Counted from the first letter of the stretch, positions 24,981 through 34,295 are shown. The stretch is 42,277 bases of DNA from Sulfurovum sp. (GCA_003978395.1 QNZV01000063.1:1-42277); one strand, 5' to 3'. Numbers and translations: made by a program. Notes: generated by a model from the letters alone, not told the origin.

Positions 24981-24989
24981 TGCTATAAT
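24981..24989 (+). promoter_or_regulatory. Extended -10 promoter of der
   Basis: TGCTATAAT, a perfect extended -10, starting five bases after the MscS stop codon. Expected start near 24996 gives an 80-base leader that contains the palindrome at 25011-25031. Confidence 0.5.
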
Positions 24990-25010
24990 TTCAATAATTT
25001 TTAACTATAG

Positions 25011-25031
25011 AGTGCAGTCGCCGACTGCACT
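25011..25031. repeat. GC-rich perfect inverted repeat in the der leader
   Basis: Arms AGTGCAGTCG and CGACTGCACT around a single central C. It is notably GC-rich against its surroundings. No T-run follows on either strand, so it is not an ordinary terminator; it could be a dispersed palindromic element or a regulatory site. Only one copy was noticed in this window. Confidence 0.6.
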
Positions 25032-25077
25032 ATCTTAATCAAATCCAAATTTTTACAACAAATTAGAAAGATATTTT

Positions 25078-26484
25078 ATGCCAAAACTAAAAAAAGTAGC
25101 CATACTGGGGCGACCAAACGTAGGAAAAAGTTCCCTATTTAACCGACTGCTAAGAGAACGAGATGCCATTACCTCGGATATGATTGGAACAACTCGTGAT
25201 ATAAAGAAACGAGAAGTTACTATCTCTGGAAATAGAGATTTTGAAGTGATAGATACAGGTGGAATTGATGATTCTACAGAGATGTTTGCAACGGTAAAGA
25301 AGCTCTCTTTACGTGCTGCTGATGAAGCAGATATTATTGTCTACATTGTTGATGGGAAAAATATTCCACACGAAGATGATAAAGAACTCTTTTATGGTCT
25401 TCAAGCGTTAAATAAACCCATTGCACTCGTTGTTAATAAAATTGATAATGACAAAGATGAATCTTTGCGTTATTGGGATTTTTTAGAGTTTGGTGCTGAT
25501 AGAACCTTTCCTATGTCTGTTTCTCATAACCGTTATATGAATGATTTTTATGCTTGGCTAGAAGAGTACATCCCTGAGCGTGAAGAGAAAGAGGAGCTTA
25601 AACTTATAGAAGATTCAGAACTTAGCTTTGAAGAGATTGTAGAGATGGTACATATTGACAAGGAGGAAGAGGAAGACAAAGAGCTAAAAGTAGCGATTAT
25701 TGGTCGTGTCAATACAGGAAAAAGTTCTCTTTTGAATGCATTATTAAATGAAGAGCGTGCTGTTGTCTCTCCTGTCGCAGGAACAACCATTGACCCTATT
25801 GATGAGGTTTTAGAGTATCAAGACCATAAAATAACCTTTGTGGATACAGCAGGAATACGACGACGTGGTAAAATTTTGGGGATTGAAAAGTTTGCCTTTG
25901 AGCGTACCGAGAGTATGCTTGAAAAAGCAGATATTGCACTACTTGTCATTGATGCAACTGTAGGTGTGTTGGAGTTGGATGAAAGAATTGCAAACTTAAT
26001 AGAAAAATATAAACTTGGCTGTATGATTATTCTAAACAAATGGGATATTCATGGAGATAGTGAAGAGACCTATACCAAAGCTGTTGAAGATATTCGTGAT
26101 GAACTAAAGTTTTTAAGCTATGCACCACTCATTACTATTTCTGCAAAAACAGGATTACGAGTCCATAAAATACTGGATAATATTATTGATATTTATGAAC
26201 GATATAAACAACGAGTTCCTACTGCCAAGCTAAATGAAGTCTTGAAATATGCCATAGATAGACACCATCCACCAAGTCATAATGGAGGGTCGGTCAATAT
26301 TAAATTTGCAACACAATATGAGATAAAACCTCCGAAGATTGCAATTATTGTTAACCGACCACACGATTTGCACTTTTCGTATCAGAGATACTTAATGAAC
26401 ATCTTTAGAGAAAAATTTGATTTAGTAGGTGTCCCTATTGACTTAAGTCTTAGAAAACGTGGTCAAAGGGTAGATGACGATTAA
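25078..26484 (+). CDS. der: Ribosome-assembly GTPase Der (EngA)
   Basis: 468 residues with two tandem GTPase domains and a C-terminal KH-like domain. First domain: GRPNVGKS (11-18), DTGG (59-62), NKID (120-123). Second domain: GRVNTGKS (209-216), DTAGIRRRGK (256-265), NKWD (320-323). Between them is a short acidic linker (about 170-202). The C-terminus has HHPPSHNGGSVNIKFATQ and LRKRGQRV. Der is essential for 50S subunit assembly. The gene is preceded by an 80-base leader carrying a GC-rich palindrome, and ends five bases before the convergent GGDEF-EAL gene, with no terminator visible between them. Confidence 0.97.
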   Translation: MPKLKKVAILGRPNVGKSSLFNRLLRERDAITSDMIGTTRDIKKREVTISGNRDFEVIDTGGIDDSTEMFATVKKLSLRAADEADIIVYIVDGKNIPHEDDKELFYGLQALNKPIALVVNKIDNDKDESLRYWDFLEFGADRTFPMSVSHNRYMNDFYAWLEEYIPEREEKEELKLIEDSELSFEEIVEMVHIDKEEEEDKELKVAIIGRVNTGKSSLLNALLNEERAVVSPVAGTTIDPIDEVLEYQDHKITFVDTAGIRRRGKILGIEKFAFERTESMLEKADIALLVIDATVGVLELDERIANLIEKYKLGCMIILNKWDIHGDSEETYTKAVEDIRDELKFLSYAPLITISAKTGLRVHKILDNIIDIYERYKQRVPTAKLNEVLKYAIDRHHPPSHNGGSVNIKFATQYEIKPPKIAIIVNRPHDLHFSYQRYLMNIFREKFDLVGVPIDLSLRKRGQRVDDD

Positions 26485-26489
26485 TACAT

Positions 26490-28379
26490 CTACTCTTTAT
26501 GATGTTCTAGCTCTGCATAAGGTTTTGCTTGAGAAAAGTAAAATCCTTGTCCATATTCAACCCCAAAGCTTCTTAAGACTTCAATAACCTCTTTGTTATC
26601 AATAAATTCAGCAATAACCTCAATATTGTTCTCTTTAGAGAAGAGTGCAAATGTTTTCACAATGCTATAGGCACGTTTATCATGAAGAATCTCTTTAATA
26701 ATACTTCCATCTATTTTTAAATAATCAATAGATAAATTTAACAAATGAGTTAAATTAGAGTAACCTGAACCAAAGTCATCTATACAAATTTTAAAACCAA
26801 GAAGTTTAAGTCTCTGTATAGAGTTCTCCACTCGGATATAATCAATACTTTTTGTCTCTAAAATTTCAACATAAAGACGTGCAGATAAGTCAGAATTTTG
26901 TAATAATAAAAATAGAATAGAGTCATTAATCAAATCATCAGCTGAAAGATTAATTGAAATCCTCATCCTAGAATCTATTCTTAGAATCTTTATATTGTAC
27001 TCAATTATTTTTTTCGTTAAAAATGTATACAGATAGGAGTCTTCTAAAGCAGGTAAAATTTTATCTGGAAAAATAATTTTATCTCCATCTTCAATCCGAA
27101 GAAGTGCTTCATAATGGTGCAAAGTTGAATCTTTCAGCCGTTTAATTGGTTGATAATAACAGACCAATTTATCCGATTCAATCATCTCTTTTAACTGCTC
27201 TCTATAGATACGTTCAGGTTGAGATAAATCAAAATAGCTTATACTATTTCGTCCATTATGTTTAGATTTATACAACGCTGTATCTGCTTTATGAATAGCA
27301 TCTTGCAATGATTTTTCCAATTCAGTTTGAAGTAATGCACCAATAGATATGGTCACAGAAAATCGGTAATTTTTAACTCGAAAATTTGTAGATTCAATCA
27401 ATCTACGTATCTTTTCAAGAAGATTTTTAAAAATAGGCTCTTCCATATTCTTTTTAGGAATAAGCAAAAGAAACTCTTCTCCACCATATTGAATAAAAAT
27501 ATCCTCTTCTCTTAATAAGAGAGTTATTCTTCTAATAATAGAGATTAAAACTTTATCCCCATTTTTTTGCCCATAGAGATTATTAATACGTTTAAAAAAA
27601 TCTACATCCACTAAAGCAACATAGTAATCTTTAAAATTTATCTTATCATAATTGTCAGTTAAATAGACTCTATTTAAGGTATTAGTCAAAGGATTACAAT
27701 ACATTACATATTTAATATATTGAGTATGAAGCATATAAGAAATTAAGACTAAAAGAATAAAAAGACTAAATAAAATTGCATAAAGTAAACTCTTTACACT
27801 TACATTTAAAAGAGATGAAAGGGTTGCAAGACTACTCTCTTTATAATCCAAAACAAGAAATCCTATAGTCTTATCATGTTGAACAATTGGTTTAATTAAA
27901 GTAAATCCCAATTTATCAATTGTTGGTTGAATAAATGTTTTACTCTCTCTATTTGTTTGAGCTTCTATGAAAATGTTCTCTTCAATTGGTTCAAAACGCT
28001 CTCCTAACTCTCCTCTATCTTCTCTTGAAGCATCTAAGAGATAAAAAAGTTTTTTATTTTCAAGATATAAGATATAAACTGAGTCTATATCATCATTAAG
28101 TAAATCAGATATTTTATACTCATTTTCACTTCGTACAGAAGCATCTTTATAGTTTTCATAAACAAAATCAGAGTACTTTTTAAGCATACGATTTAAAATA
28201 TTATTTGAAGCATTCTCTACAGAAGAGATAGTTTGACTTAAGAGTAAATTTTTAAGACGATCTTCATAATTACCAATATTTTTATAGAAGTAACCTCCCC
28301 AAATAATAAGTAGAAGATAACCTCCAATTATGTAATAATAAATTTTGTTATTACGAAAAAAAATAAATTTATTATACAT
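26490..28379 (-). CDS. Membrane GGDEF-EAL cyclic-di-GMP enzyme
   Basis: 629 residues from the ATG at 28379, which has AGGA eight bases upstream; an ATG six codons earlier has none. Helices at about 13-31 and 197-217 enclose a periplasmic sensor region of about 165 residues. The GGDEF domain reads YGGEEF (298-303) with an intact RxxD inhibitory site (290-293). The EAL domain has EALLR (424-428), Asn477, DDFGSGYS (534-541) and YLKIDGS, the residues needed for phosphodiesterase activity. So both synthesis and breakdown of c-di-GMP appear possible; the net direction is unknown. It follows a small secreted protein gene on the same strand, a possible input partner. Confidence 0.92.
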   Translation of the reverse strand: MYNKFIFFRNNKIYYYIIGGYLLLIIWGGYFYKNIGNYEDRLKNLLLSQTISSVENASNNILNRMLKKYSDFVYENYKDASVRSENEYKISDLLNDDIDSVYILYLENKKLFYLLDASREDRGELGERFEPIEENIFIEAQTNRESKTFIQPTIDKLGFTLIKPIVQHDKTIGFLVLDYKESSLATLSSLLNVSVKSLLYAILFSLFILLVLISYMLHTQYIKYVMYCNPLTNTLNRVYLTDNYDKINFKDYYVALVDVDFFKRINNLYGQKNGDKVLISIIRRITLLLREEDIFIQYGGEEFLLLIPKKNMEEPIFKNLLEKIRRLIESTNFRVKNYRFSVTISIGALLQTELEKSLQDAIHKADTALYKSKHNGRNSISYFDLSQPERIYREQLKEMIESDKLVCYYQPIKRLKDSTLHHYEALLRIEDGDKIIFPDKILPALEDSYLYTFLTKKIIEYNIKILRIDSRMRISINLSADDLINDSILFLLLQNSDLSARLYVEILETKSIDYIRVENSIQRLKLLGFKICIDDFGSGYSNLTHLLNLSIDYLKIDGSIIKEILHDKRAYSIVKTFALFSKENNIEVIAEFIDNKEVIEVLRSFGVEYGQGFYFSQAKPYAELEHHKE

Positions 28380-28495
28380 GATGATTTTCCTAAACATAAA
28401 TTATAAATTATAAATATTGTTATCATAACATAAGAATGTGCTTAATTGTGAACATTAGAAATATTTTTTTAACAAAATATATCTATATAAAATAA

Positions 28496-28924
28496 TTAAT
28501 TTTTTAAAAAGCAAATTGCTTCTAGTTTACACTCTGGAATTAAGTATTTTTTTTTCATTTCTCTTAGGTCAAAACCACTGTTTTTTAAGCGTTCTGCAAC
28601 AAATACAATCTGGGTTCTCCCCTTCTTCATATAGATAGCACCTATACTGTTTTTATACTTCTTTAATGCTTTGTAGGAGTCGACAACAAACGCTTTATTT
28701 ATCTTTTTTTTTATTGGAAAAAGTATAATATCAGCATAGTTTTGTGATGTAAAATTTAACTTTTTATTCAAATGTAAACTCTTCTTGGTATTATAAAATT
28801 TTAATGGAATAGAGGAGTCTTTTAATGATTTAATACTAGATAAAACAGAATTTACTTTAGAAATATCCAATCCAGCAAATACAAATAGAGGGAAGATGAT
28901 TAAAATATTTATAATTCTCTTCAT
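28496..28924 (-). CDS. Small secreted protein of unknown function next to GGDEF-EAL gene
   Basis: 142 residues from the ATG at 28924, preceded by AAAGGAT; an ATG 33 bases earlier lacks a binding site. A signal peptide (1-18, ending VFA) leads to a mixed alpha/beta mature protein. The C-terminal half (KNSIGAIYMKKGRTQIVFVAERLKN, written in parts: KNSIGAIYMKKG then RTQIVFVAERLKN) loosely resembles YfiR-type periplasmic regulators of diguanylate cyclases, but this is weak. No family is recognised with confidence. It lies about 116 bases upstream of the GGDEF-EAL gene on the same strand, so a regulatory partnership is plausible. Confidence 0.65.
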   Translation of the reverse strand: MKRIINILIIFPLFVFAGLDISKVNSVLSSIKSLKDSSIPLKFYNTKKSLHLNKKLNFTSQNYADIILFPIKKKINKAFVVDSYKALKKYKNSIGAIYMKKGRTQIVFVAERLKNSGFDLREMKKKYLIPECKLEAICFLKN

Positions 28925-29041
28925 GATATAATCCTTTCTTTCAACTATATAATACAATTTAATATTAAAAAATAATATGAATTATTATATATAATATTTT
29001 ATATAAAGAAAAATAAAATCATTTAGTTATAGCCTCTTTTC

Positions 29042-29050
29042 TGCTATACT
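29042..29050 (+). promoter_or_regulatory. Extended -10 promoter of trpS
   Basis: TGCTATACT, a near-perfect extended -10, about 28 bases before the trpS ATG at 29078. Confidence 0.45.
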
Positions 29051-29077
29051 TCTAGTACAATTTAACCAAGGATGTAC

Positions 29078-30043
29078 ATGCGTGTATTAACAGGAATCCA
29101 AGCTTCGGGAAAACTTCATATCGGTAACTATTTTGGTGCAATGAAACCCATGATAGAACTCCAAGAAAAAGAAGAACTTTTTACGTTTATTGCAAACTAT
29201 CATTCATTAACCACTTCTAAAAATGCAAAACTTTTAAAACAACTAACTTTTGATGCAGCTGTTGACTATTTATCTTTGGGGATTAACCCTGAAAAGAGTA
29301 CTTTTTGGGTGCAAAGTGATGTACCACAAGTTTTAGAACTTTATTGGATTTTATCTAAATTTACCCCTATGGGTTTATTAGAGAGAGCACACTCCTATAA
29401 AGATAAAGTGGCAAAAGGAATTTCTGCGAATCATGCTCTTTTCTCTTATCCAGTCTTAATGGCTGCTGATATTTTACTATTGGATACAGAAAAAGTGCCT
29501 GTTGGAAAAGACCAAATACAACATGTAGAGATGACCCGTGATATTGCTACAAAATACAATAATGAATATGGAGAAATTTTTACTCTACCAGAACATATGG
29601 TCAATGATGAGGTAGCAACAATTCCAGGTATAGATGGTCAAAAAATGTCAAAAAGTTACGATAATGCTATTGATATTTTTATGGAAACAGAGAAAAAGCT
29701 ACAAAAACGTTGTAATAAGATTATTAGTTCATCCACCCCTTTAGGAGAACCTTTAGAGTATAAAGGGTGTAACATATACAATATCGCTTCACTCTTTTTA
29801 GATGATAACCGTAAAACAGAACTTCAAGCTCGTTATCAAACAGGAGAAGAGGGCTATGGTCACTTTAAGAAATATCTAAAAGAGCTTATTTGGGAAGAGT
29901 TTGCAGAGGCTAGAGAAAAACGTGAAGCCTACATCAATAATCCAGATTTAGTCAACGATATTTTATCAGATGGAGCGAAAAAGATGCAGATAATAGCCAA
30001 CAATAAAATGGCAATTATTCGTGAGGCTATAGGACTACTCTAA
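29078..30043 (+). CDS. trpS: Tryptophanyl-tRNA synthetase
   Basis: 321 residues from the ATG at 29078, chosen because AAGG lies six bases before it; the ATG two codons earlier overlaps that site. Class I synthetase signatures are HIGN (14-17) and KMSKS (189-193), and the family motif GKDQIQHVEMTRDIA (about 143-157) is present. It charges tRNA-Trp. The gene is convergent with murI, the two reading frames overlapping by four bases at 30040-30043; no hairpin terminator is seen there. Confidence 0.97.
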   Translation: MRVLTGIQASGKLHIGNYFGAMKPMIELQEKEELFTFIANYHSLTTSKNAKLLKQLTFDAAVDYLSLGINPEKSTFWVQSDVPQVLELYWILSKFTPMGLLERAHSYKDKVAKGISANHALFSYPVLMAADILLLDTEKVPVGKDQIQHVEMTRDIATKYNNEYGEIFTLPEHMVNDEVATIPGIDGQKMSKSYDNAIDIFMETEKKLQKRCNKIISSSTPLGEPLEYKGCNIYNIASLFLDDNRKTELQARYQTGEEGYGHFKKYLKELIWEEFAEAREKREAYINNPDLVNDILSDGAKKMQIIANNKMAIIREAIGLL

Positions 30044-30783
30044 GTACCTAACCAATATTTAGCTATTTTTCTAAGTCCTGCAACGTTATCTGAGGCAAAT
30101 ATTTTTAACTCTGCTCTATTTTTTTGAATAGAGAGTTTATAATGAGCCTCTAAATATTCAACAATTGCCTCTCCAGAGTGAATTAATAGTGGTTTTTTAT
30201 CAAAATATTTTTGAAGAGCATCTCCAATAAGAGGAAAATGTGTACATCCTAAAATAATAGCCTTAGGGGGTTCAATATTAGAAAAATAATGGTTCATTGT
30301 TGCCTCTAGTATCTCTCCCTCAAAAATTCCCTCTTCTACCAAAGGAACAAATAGCCCTGTTTGTAATGCTATAATATGAGAATAGTTTAATTTTTCAAGT
30401 GATTCTTGATAACGTTTTGAAGAAATAGTAGCACGTGTAGCAATAATTAAAATGGTGTCATCTTTTTCTACAATAGAGTTTTCAAGAGCCATCACTCCTG
30501 CTTCAATTACACCAACAACGGGGTATTTACTCTGAGCATTCATTTCGGGTAAGGCATAGGCAGAGACGGTGTTACAAGCTGTAATGAGTAAATCAATATC
30601 AAAATTATTAAAAAATTCTAAAGCTTCAAGAGAGTATCGGATAATAGTATTTTTGTCTTTAGGACCATAAGGGACACGAGCTGTATCCCCATAATAGATA
30701 ACCTCATCAAAAAGATTGGAAGCAAGCAGTGATTTAACAACAGAAAGCCCCCCTGCTCCTGAATCAAAAACACCTATTTTCAT
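30040..30783 (-). CDS. murI: Glutamate racemase
   Basis: 247 residues. The N-terminus is IGVFDSGAGGLSVV with Asp7, and the two catalytic cysteines are Cys70 (ACNTVSAYA) and Cys180 (GCTHFPLI). Other family motifs are YYGDTARVPYG and IATRATI. The enzyme makes D-glutamate for peptidoglycan. It follows rho with a 12-base gap, so rho and murI are probably one transcript. Its stop overlaps the convergent trpS. Confidence 0.96.
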   Translation of the reverse strand: MKIGVFDSGAGGLSVVKSLLASNLFDEVIYYGDTARVPYGPKDKNTIIRYSLEALEFFNNFDIDLLITACNTVSAYALPEMNAQSKYPVVGVIEAGVMALENSIVEKDDTILIIATRATISSKRYQESLEKLNYSHIIALQTGLFVPLVEEGIFEGEILEATMNHYFSNIEPPKAIILGCTHFPLIGDALQKYFDKKPLLIHSGEAIVEYLEAHYKLSIQKNRAELKIFASDNVAGLRKIAKYWLGT

Positions 30784-30795
30784 ATGTTATTCAAT

Positions 30796-32115
30796 CTAAC
30801 CATTCATAATGGCTAAAAACTCTTCATTCGTTTTGGTTTTAGTCATTTTTGAGAATAAAAATTTAAGACCTTCAACATCTTCCATTCCCTGCATAGCATT
30901 TCTAATCGCCCATACTTTTTGCATAACATCTGGATTAACCATAAGCTCTTCTTTTCGTGTTCCAGATTTTGTCACATCAATTGCAGGATAGATTCTTCGT
31001 TCAGAGACATAACGATTAAGTACTACTTCTGAGTTACCTGTTCCTTTGAACTCTTCAAAAATTACCTCATCCATTCTACTACCTGTTTCAATAAGAGCTG
31101 TAGCAATAATAGTTAAACTTCCACCCTCCTCTATGTTTCGAGCAGCTCCAAAAAATCTTTTTGGCTTATGAAGAGCATTGGCATCAACCCCTCCAGAGAG
31201 AACTTTTCCTGAGCTTGGTGTTACTGTGTTATAGGCACGAGCAAGACGAGTAATAGAATCTAGTAAAATAACTACATCTTTACCACTCTCTACACGTCTT
31301 TTAGCTTTTTCAATAACTATTTCTGCTGTTCGAACATGATTTTGTGCAGGTAAATCAAAGGTAGAAGAGTAGACTTCCCCTTTTACAGAACGTTGCATAT
31401 CAGTTACCTCTTCTGGTCGTTCATCAACCAAAAGAACCATGAGTGAAACATCAGGTGTATTATGAGAGATACCATGAGCCAACTCTTTAAGTAATTCTGT
31501 CTTACCTGTACGTGGGGGAGCTACAATCAAAGCTCTCTGACCTTTGCCAATAGGAGTAAACAAATCAAGTACACGTCCTGTAAGCTTCATTGGATTGTAT
31601 TCCAATTTCAATTGTTCAGTAGCATAAAGAGGGGTTAAGTTATCAAAAAGAGGTCTCTTTTTTGACTCTTCAGGAGGTAGATAGTTAATCGCTTCTATTT
31701 TAAGAAGAGCATAATACTTCTCTTGGTCTTTAGGCTGTCGAACTTGACCTGTTACAATATCCCCATTTCGAAGTGCAAAACGTTTAATTTGTGTTCCACT
31801 TACATAAGTATCATTTTGAGAATTGGCAAAGTTTCCATCTTCTGACCTTAAAAAGCCATAACCATCATTCATAACCTCTAAAATACCTGTAAAAAGAATA
31901 AATCCACCCTGTTTCACTTGTGATTTTAGAATTTCAAAAATAAGATCTTTTCTTTTAAATTCATTAGGGTTTTCAACTTTTACTTTATCTGCTATTTTTA
32001 CAAGCTCTTCTAATGGTTTAGATTGTAAATCTTCAACCTTGTATCCATCAACAGGAACATGTGTTCTACTGTGATTTTTCTTATTCTGTTTTTTATGATG
32101 TTGTTGTTCGCTCAT
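30796..32115 (-). CDS. rho: Transcription termination factor Rho
   Basis: 439 residues. A basic N-terminal tail (1-20) is followed by the Rho N-terminal helix domain, the cold-shock-like RNA-binding domain (about 70-148) and the RecA-like motor with Walker A APPRTGKTE (about 199-207), DERPEEVTDM, the Q-loop and R-loop region LSGGVDANALHKPKRFFG (about 302-319). It is a hexameric RNA helicase that terminates unstructured transcripts. AGAGGACCT precedes the ATG, and TATAAT lies at 32158-32163 (minus). murI follows in the same operon. Confidence 0.97.
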   Translation of the reverse strand: MSEQQHHKKQNKKNHSRTHVPVDGYKVEDLQSKPLEELVKIADKVKVENPNEFKRKDLIFEILKSQVKQGGFILFTGILEVMNDGYGFLRSEDGNFANSQNDTYVSGTQIKRFALRNGDIVTGQVRQPKDQEKYYALLKIEAINYLPPEESKKRPLFDNLTPLYATEQLKLEYNPMKLTGRVLDLFTPIGKGQRALIVAPPRTGKTELLKELAHGISHNTPDVSLMVLLVDERPEEVTDMQRSVKGEVYSSTFDLPAQNHVRTAEIVIEKAKRRVESGKDVVILLDSITRLARAYNTVTPSSGKVLSGGVDANALHKPKRFFGAARNIEEGGSLTIIATALIETGSRMDEVIFEEFKGTGNSEVVLNRYVSERRIYPAIDVTKSGTRKEELMVNPDVMQKVWAIRNAMQGMEDVEGLKFLFSKMTKTKTNEEFLAIMNG

Positions 32116-32157
32116 AGGTCCTCTTGAAAGCTATATGGAGATTATTTGTAGTGTGTT

Positions 32158-32163
32158 ATTATA
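32158..32163 (-). promoter_or_regulatory. Probable -10 box for rho-murI
   Basis: TATAAT on the minus strand, about 43 bases upstream of the rho ATG, in the 86-base gap after the small membrane protein gene. Confidence 0.4.
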
Positions 32164-32201
32164 ATCAACTTTTTATTAATCTTGCTTGGAATTACTCATC
32201 A

Positions 32202-32594
32202 TTAAGAAGATATTGCCATAAATAGCAAAGGAACGTAGATAAATACCCCTAAAAAACCCATAAAAGGAGACATTTTCAAACTTAACATCTTTCTCAACTC
32301 TTTATCCATATCTTGTTTAATATAACGTTGCTTTATCAACTCTATCTTAAAAAATATATCAAATGTTTTTATCACTAATATCACAATAATATAAAAATTT
32401 ACAATATTTAAATAGAGACTCACAAAAAGAGTAAAATAGAATGTTGGATGAAGCATAAAAAAAAGAAAGATATTTTTATTGTAATAAATATATAGTTTTT
32501 CAATCATCTCTCCTAATGTATTCGATTTCTGTAAAGAGGCTTCCATCAGTTCCAAAACAATCATAATAGTAATAAGTTGAGTAAAAATTTCCAT
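32202..32594 (-). CDS. Small integral membrane protein, function unknown
   Basis: 130 residues. Three or four hydrophobic segments (about 4-17, 41-60, 63-82 and 110-128) with a charged loop (KQRYIKQDMDKELRK) between the third and fourth predict an inner-membrane protein. No family is recognised. It lies just upstream of rho on the same strand, 86 bases apart, so it may be co-transcribed, though rho has its own likely promoter. The start is uncertain because no ribosome binding site precedes the first ATG; an internal ATG is possible. Confidence 0.6.
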   Translation of the reverse strand: MEIFTQLITIMIVLELMEASLQKSNTLGEMIEKLYIYYNKNIFLFFMLHPTFYFTLFVSLYLNIVNFYIIVILVIKTFDIFFKIELIKQRYIKQDMDKELRKMLSLKMSPFMGFLGVFIYVPLLFMAISS

Positions 32595-32629
32595 GAGAGG
32601 AATAGTAGCAAGTTTTCATTAATAAATAG

Positions 32630-32638
32630 TGGTATAAT
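32630..32638 (+). promoter_or_regulatory. Extended -10 promoter of the HAD hydrolase gene
   Basis: TGGTATAAT, an extended -10, about 39 bases before the ATG at 32678. Confidence 0.45.
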
Positions 32639-32677
32639 TCTTTAAAAAGAAAAATCAAATAAAAAAGAGAACAATAG

Positions 32678-33514
32678 ATGCATAAACTTTATATTACAGA
32701 TTTAGACCATACTTTTTTACACAGTTCACAAAGAGTAAGTAACTTCTCTAAACAGGTATGGAATGAAAAAGTAAACCATGCTTTACTTTCTGTAGCGACA
32801 GCTCGAAGCTTTTCTAAAACAAGCGATTTTTTAAAAGGGCTTCCTCTCAAAGCACCTCTTATATTACTTGATGGTACAATGGTAGCAACCAGCGATAAAA
32901 AACTTATTGATGTGCAAACCCTATCTGCCCAACTCTCTTCAGAAATTATTCAAGAGAGTCATTCTTTTGATATACAACCCTTTGTTATCTCTCTAAACGA
33001 TTATCAATCTTTAGATGAAACCTTTGCTATTCCACCACTACTTAATGATTTTCAATCTTTTCTTATAGCAAATAACTATGCAACAGACAAACGATTATCA
33101 TTTAAGAAAAAAATTGAAGGTGTAAAAGATACACTGAAAATAGTCTATATGGGAAATGAAGAACTTTTACGTCCCTTAAGCAAACATCTCAAAAAGATTT
33201 TTGGAAACAAAATAGAGGTTAAATTAGCTCCTGAAAACTACATGAAGTGTTATTTTCTAACCATTCTTCACCCCTTAGGAGATAAAGCACATGCTCTAAA
33301 TATTGTTCATGAGTATTTAAATTACTTACCCAAAGATACAACTGTGTTTGGAGATAGTCTAAACGATATAGGTATGTTTCAACTAGCAGGTACAGCTGTT
33401 GCTGTAAGCAATGCGTTGAAAGAGGTTAAAGATATAGCAGATATAGTGCTAGAACAGAGTAATGATGAAGATGCTGTTGCACACTATTTACAAAAAAATA
33501 TCAATACGGATTAA
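32678..33514 (+). CDS. HAD-superfamily hydrolase, Cof-like
   Basis: 278 residues. HAD motif I is ITDLDHT with Asp8 and Asp10, motif II includes TAR at about 41-43, motif III a conserved Lys203 (GDKAHAL) and motif IV GDSLND (225-230). A large cap between motifs II and III (about 80-190) places it with Cof/IIB-type phosphatases acting on sugar phosphates or similar small substrates. The substrate is unknown. It is convergent with the response regulator gene at the end of the peptidoglycan-salvage operon, overlapping it by four bases. Confidence 0.85.
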   Translation: MHKLYITDLDHTFLHSSQRVSNFSKQVWNEKVNHALLSVATARSFSKTSDFLKGLPLKAPLILLDGTMVATSDKKLIDVQTLSAQLSSEIIQESHSFDIQPFVISLNDYQSLDETFAIPPLLNDFQSFLIANNYATDKRLSFKKKIEGVKDTLKIVYMGNEELLRPLSKHLKKIFGNKIEVKLAPENYMKCYFLTILHPLGDKAHALNIVHEYLNYLPKDTTVFGDSLNDIGMFQLAGTAVAVSNALKEVKDIADIVLEQSNDEDAVAHYLQKNINTD

Positions 33515-34188
33515 AATTCTATTTTATATCCAACACCGTATTGGTTTTTGATTAAATCCTTTGGTATTTTCTTTCGTAAATTTTTAACCAAAGTACGAAT
33601 AGATGAGTTGGTAATAGTACGATCAATCTCATCACCCCAAACATAAAAGAAAATTTCATCTTCATTACAAGGAATTCCTGCTTTTGTAACTAAAAGTTCA
33701 AAAAGTTTTAGCTCTCTTTTTGTTAAAATAATCGATTCATCTGAACAGAAAAGTGTTTTACTTTTATTATCCCATACACAATCATATGCTAAAGTTATAT
33801 TTCGTACACCTTCTACTTTTTTTGCAACTTTTAAAAGGGCGTTCATTAAATCAACACGTCCAACAGGTTTAATAAGATAAGCAGAAAAACTTAACGAAAC
33901 AATATCTAAAAGTATCTCTCTATCTGAATGTGCTGTTAGAGCAATCAATGCAATATTTTCATCTTCTGCTCGAATTGCTTTAGCCAAAGACATACCATTC
34001 ATTTTAGGAATTAAAAAATCCATTACAACTAGATGAATTTTCTTCTCTTTATAGAGTTTATAAGCCTCTTCTCCATCTCGTGCAATATAGAGTGTATGAC
34101 ACAACTCTTTTAAAAAATATGCGTATTTTTCAATAATTCTCTCTTCATCTTCTACATATAATATGTTTAAATTCTTTAATGCTTTCAC
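33511..34188 (-). CDS. OmpR-type response regulator
   Basis: 225 residues, GTG start. Receiver domain at 6-120 with Glu13/Asp14, phospho-acceptor Asp57 (VVMDFLIPKMNG) and Lys107 (LIKPV). A winged-helix DNA-binding domain follows at about 150-225 (LTKRELKLFELLV, SSIRTLVKNLRKKI, GVGYKIEF). It should bind DNA when phosphorylated, presumably by the adjacent histidine kinase, which ends 107 bases upstream. AAGGAGG lies 14 bases before the GTG, longer than usual, so the start is not certain. Targets are unknown; the salvage operon just upstream is the obvious candidate. Confidence 0.9.
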   Translation of the reverse strand: MKALKNLNILYVEDEERIIEKYAYFLKELCHTLYIARDGEEAYKLYKEKKIHLVVMDFLIPKMNGMSLAKAIRAEDENIALIALTAHSDREILLDIVSLSFSAYLIKPVGRVDLMNALLKVAKKVEGVRNITLAYDCVWDNKSKTLFCSDESIILTKRELKLFELLVTKAGIPCNEDEIFFYVWGDEIDRTITNSSIRTLVKNLRKKIPKDLIKNQYGVGYKIEF

Positions 34189-34295
34189 GATAAACTTCTA
34201 TGCCTCCTTAGGACTAAAATAAAAATAAATAGTATTTAATTCTTAAAAATATAATTCATATCATTATTCCATAACAATGTGATTCAATAGTGATG

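Noticed and set aside
30809..30991. Short plus-strand frame of 60 codons
   Set aside because: Antisense to the C-terminal part of rho; it has no domain and no suitable start signal.
32678..33514. HAD hydrolase as MupP
   Set aside because: It has the large cap and motif layout of Cof-type phosphatases, unlike MupP, so the name is not used; function remains open.
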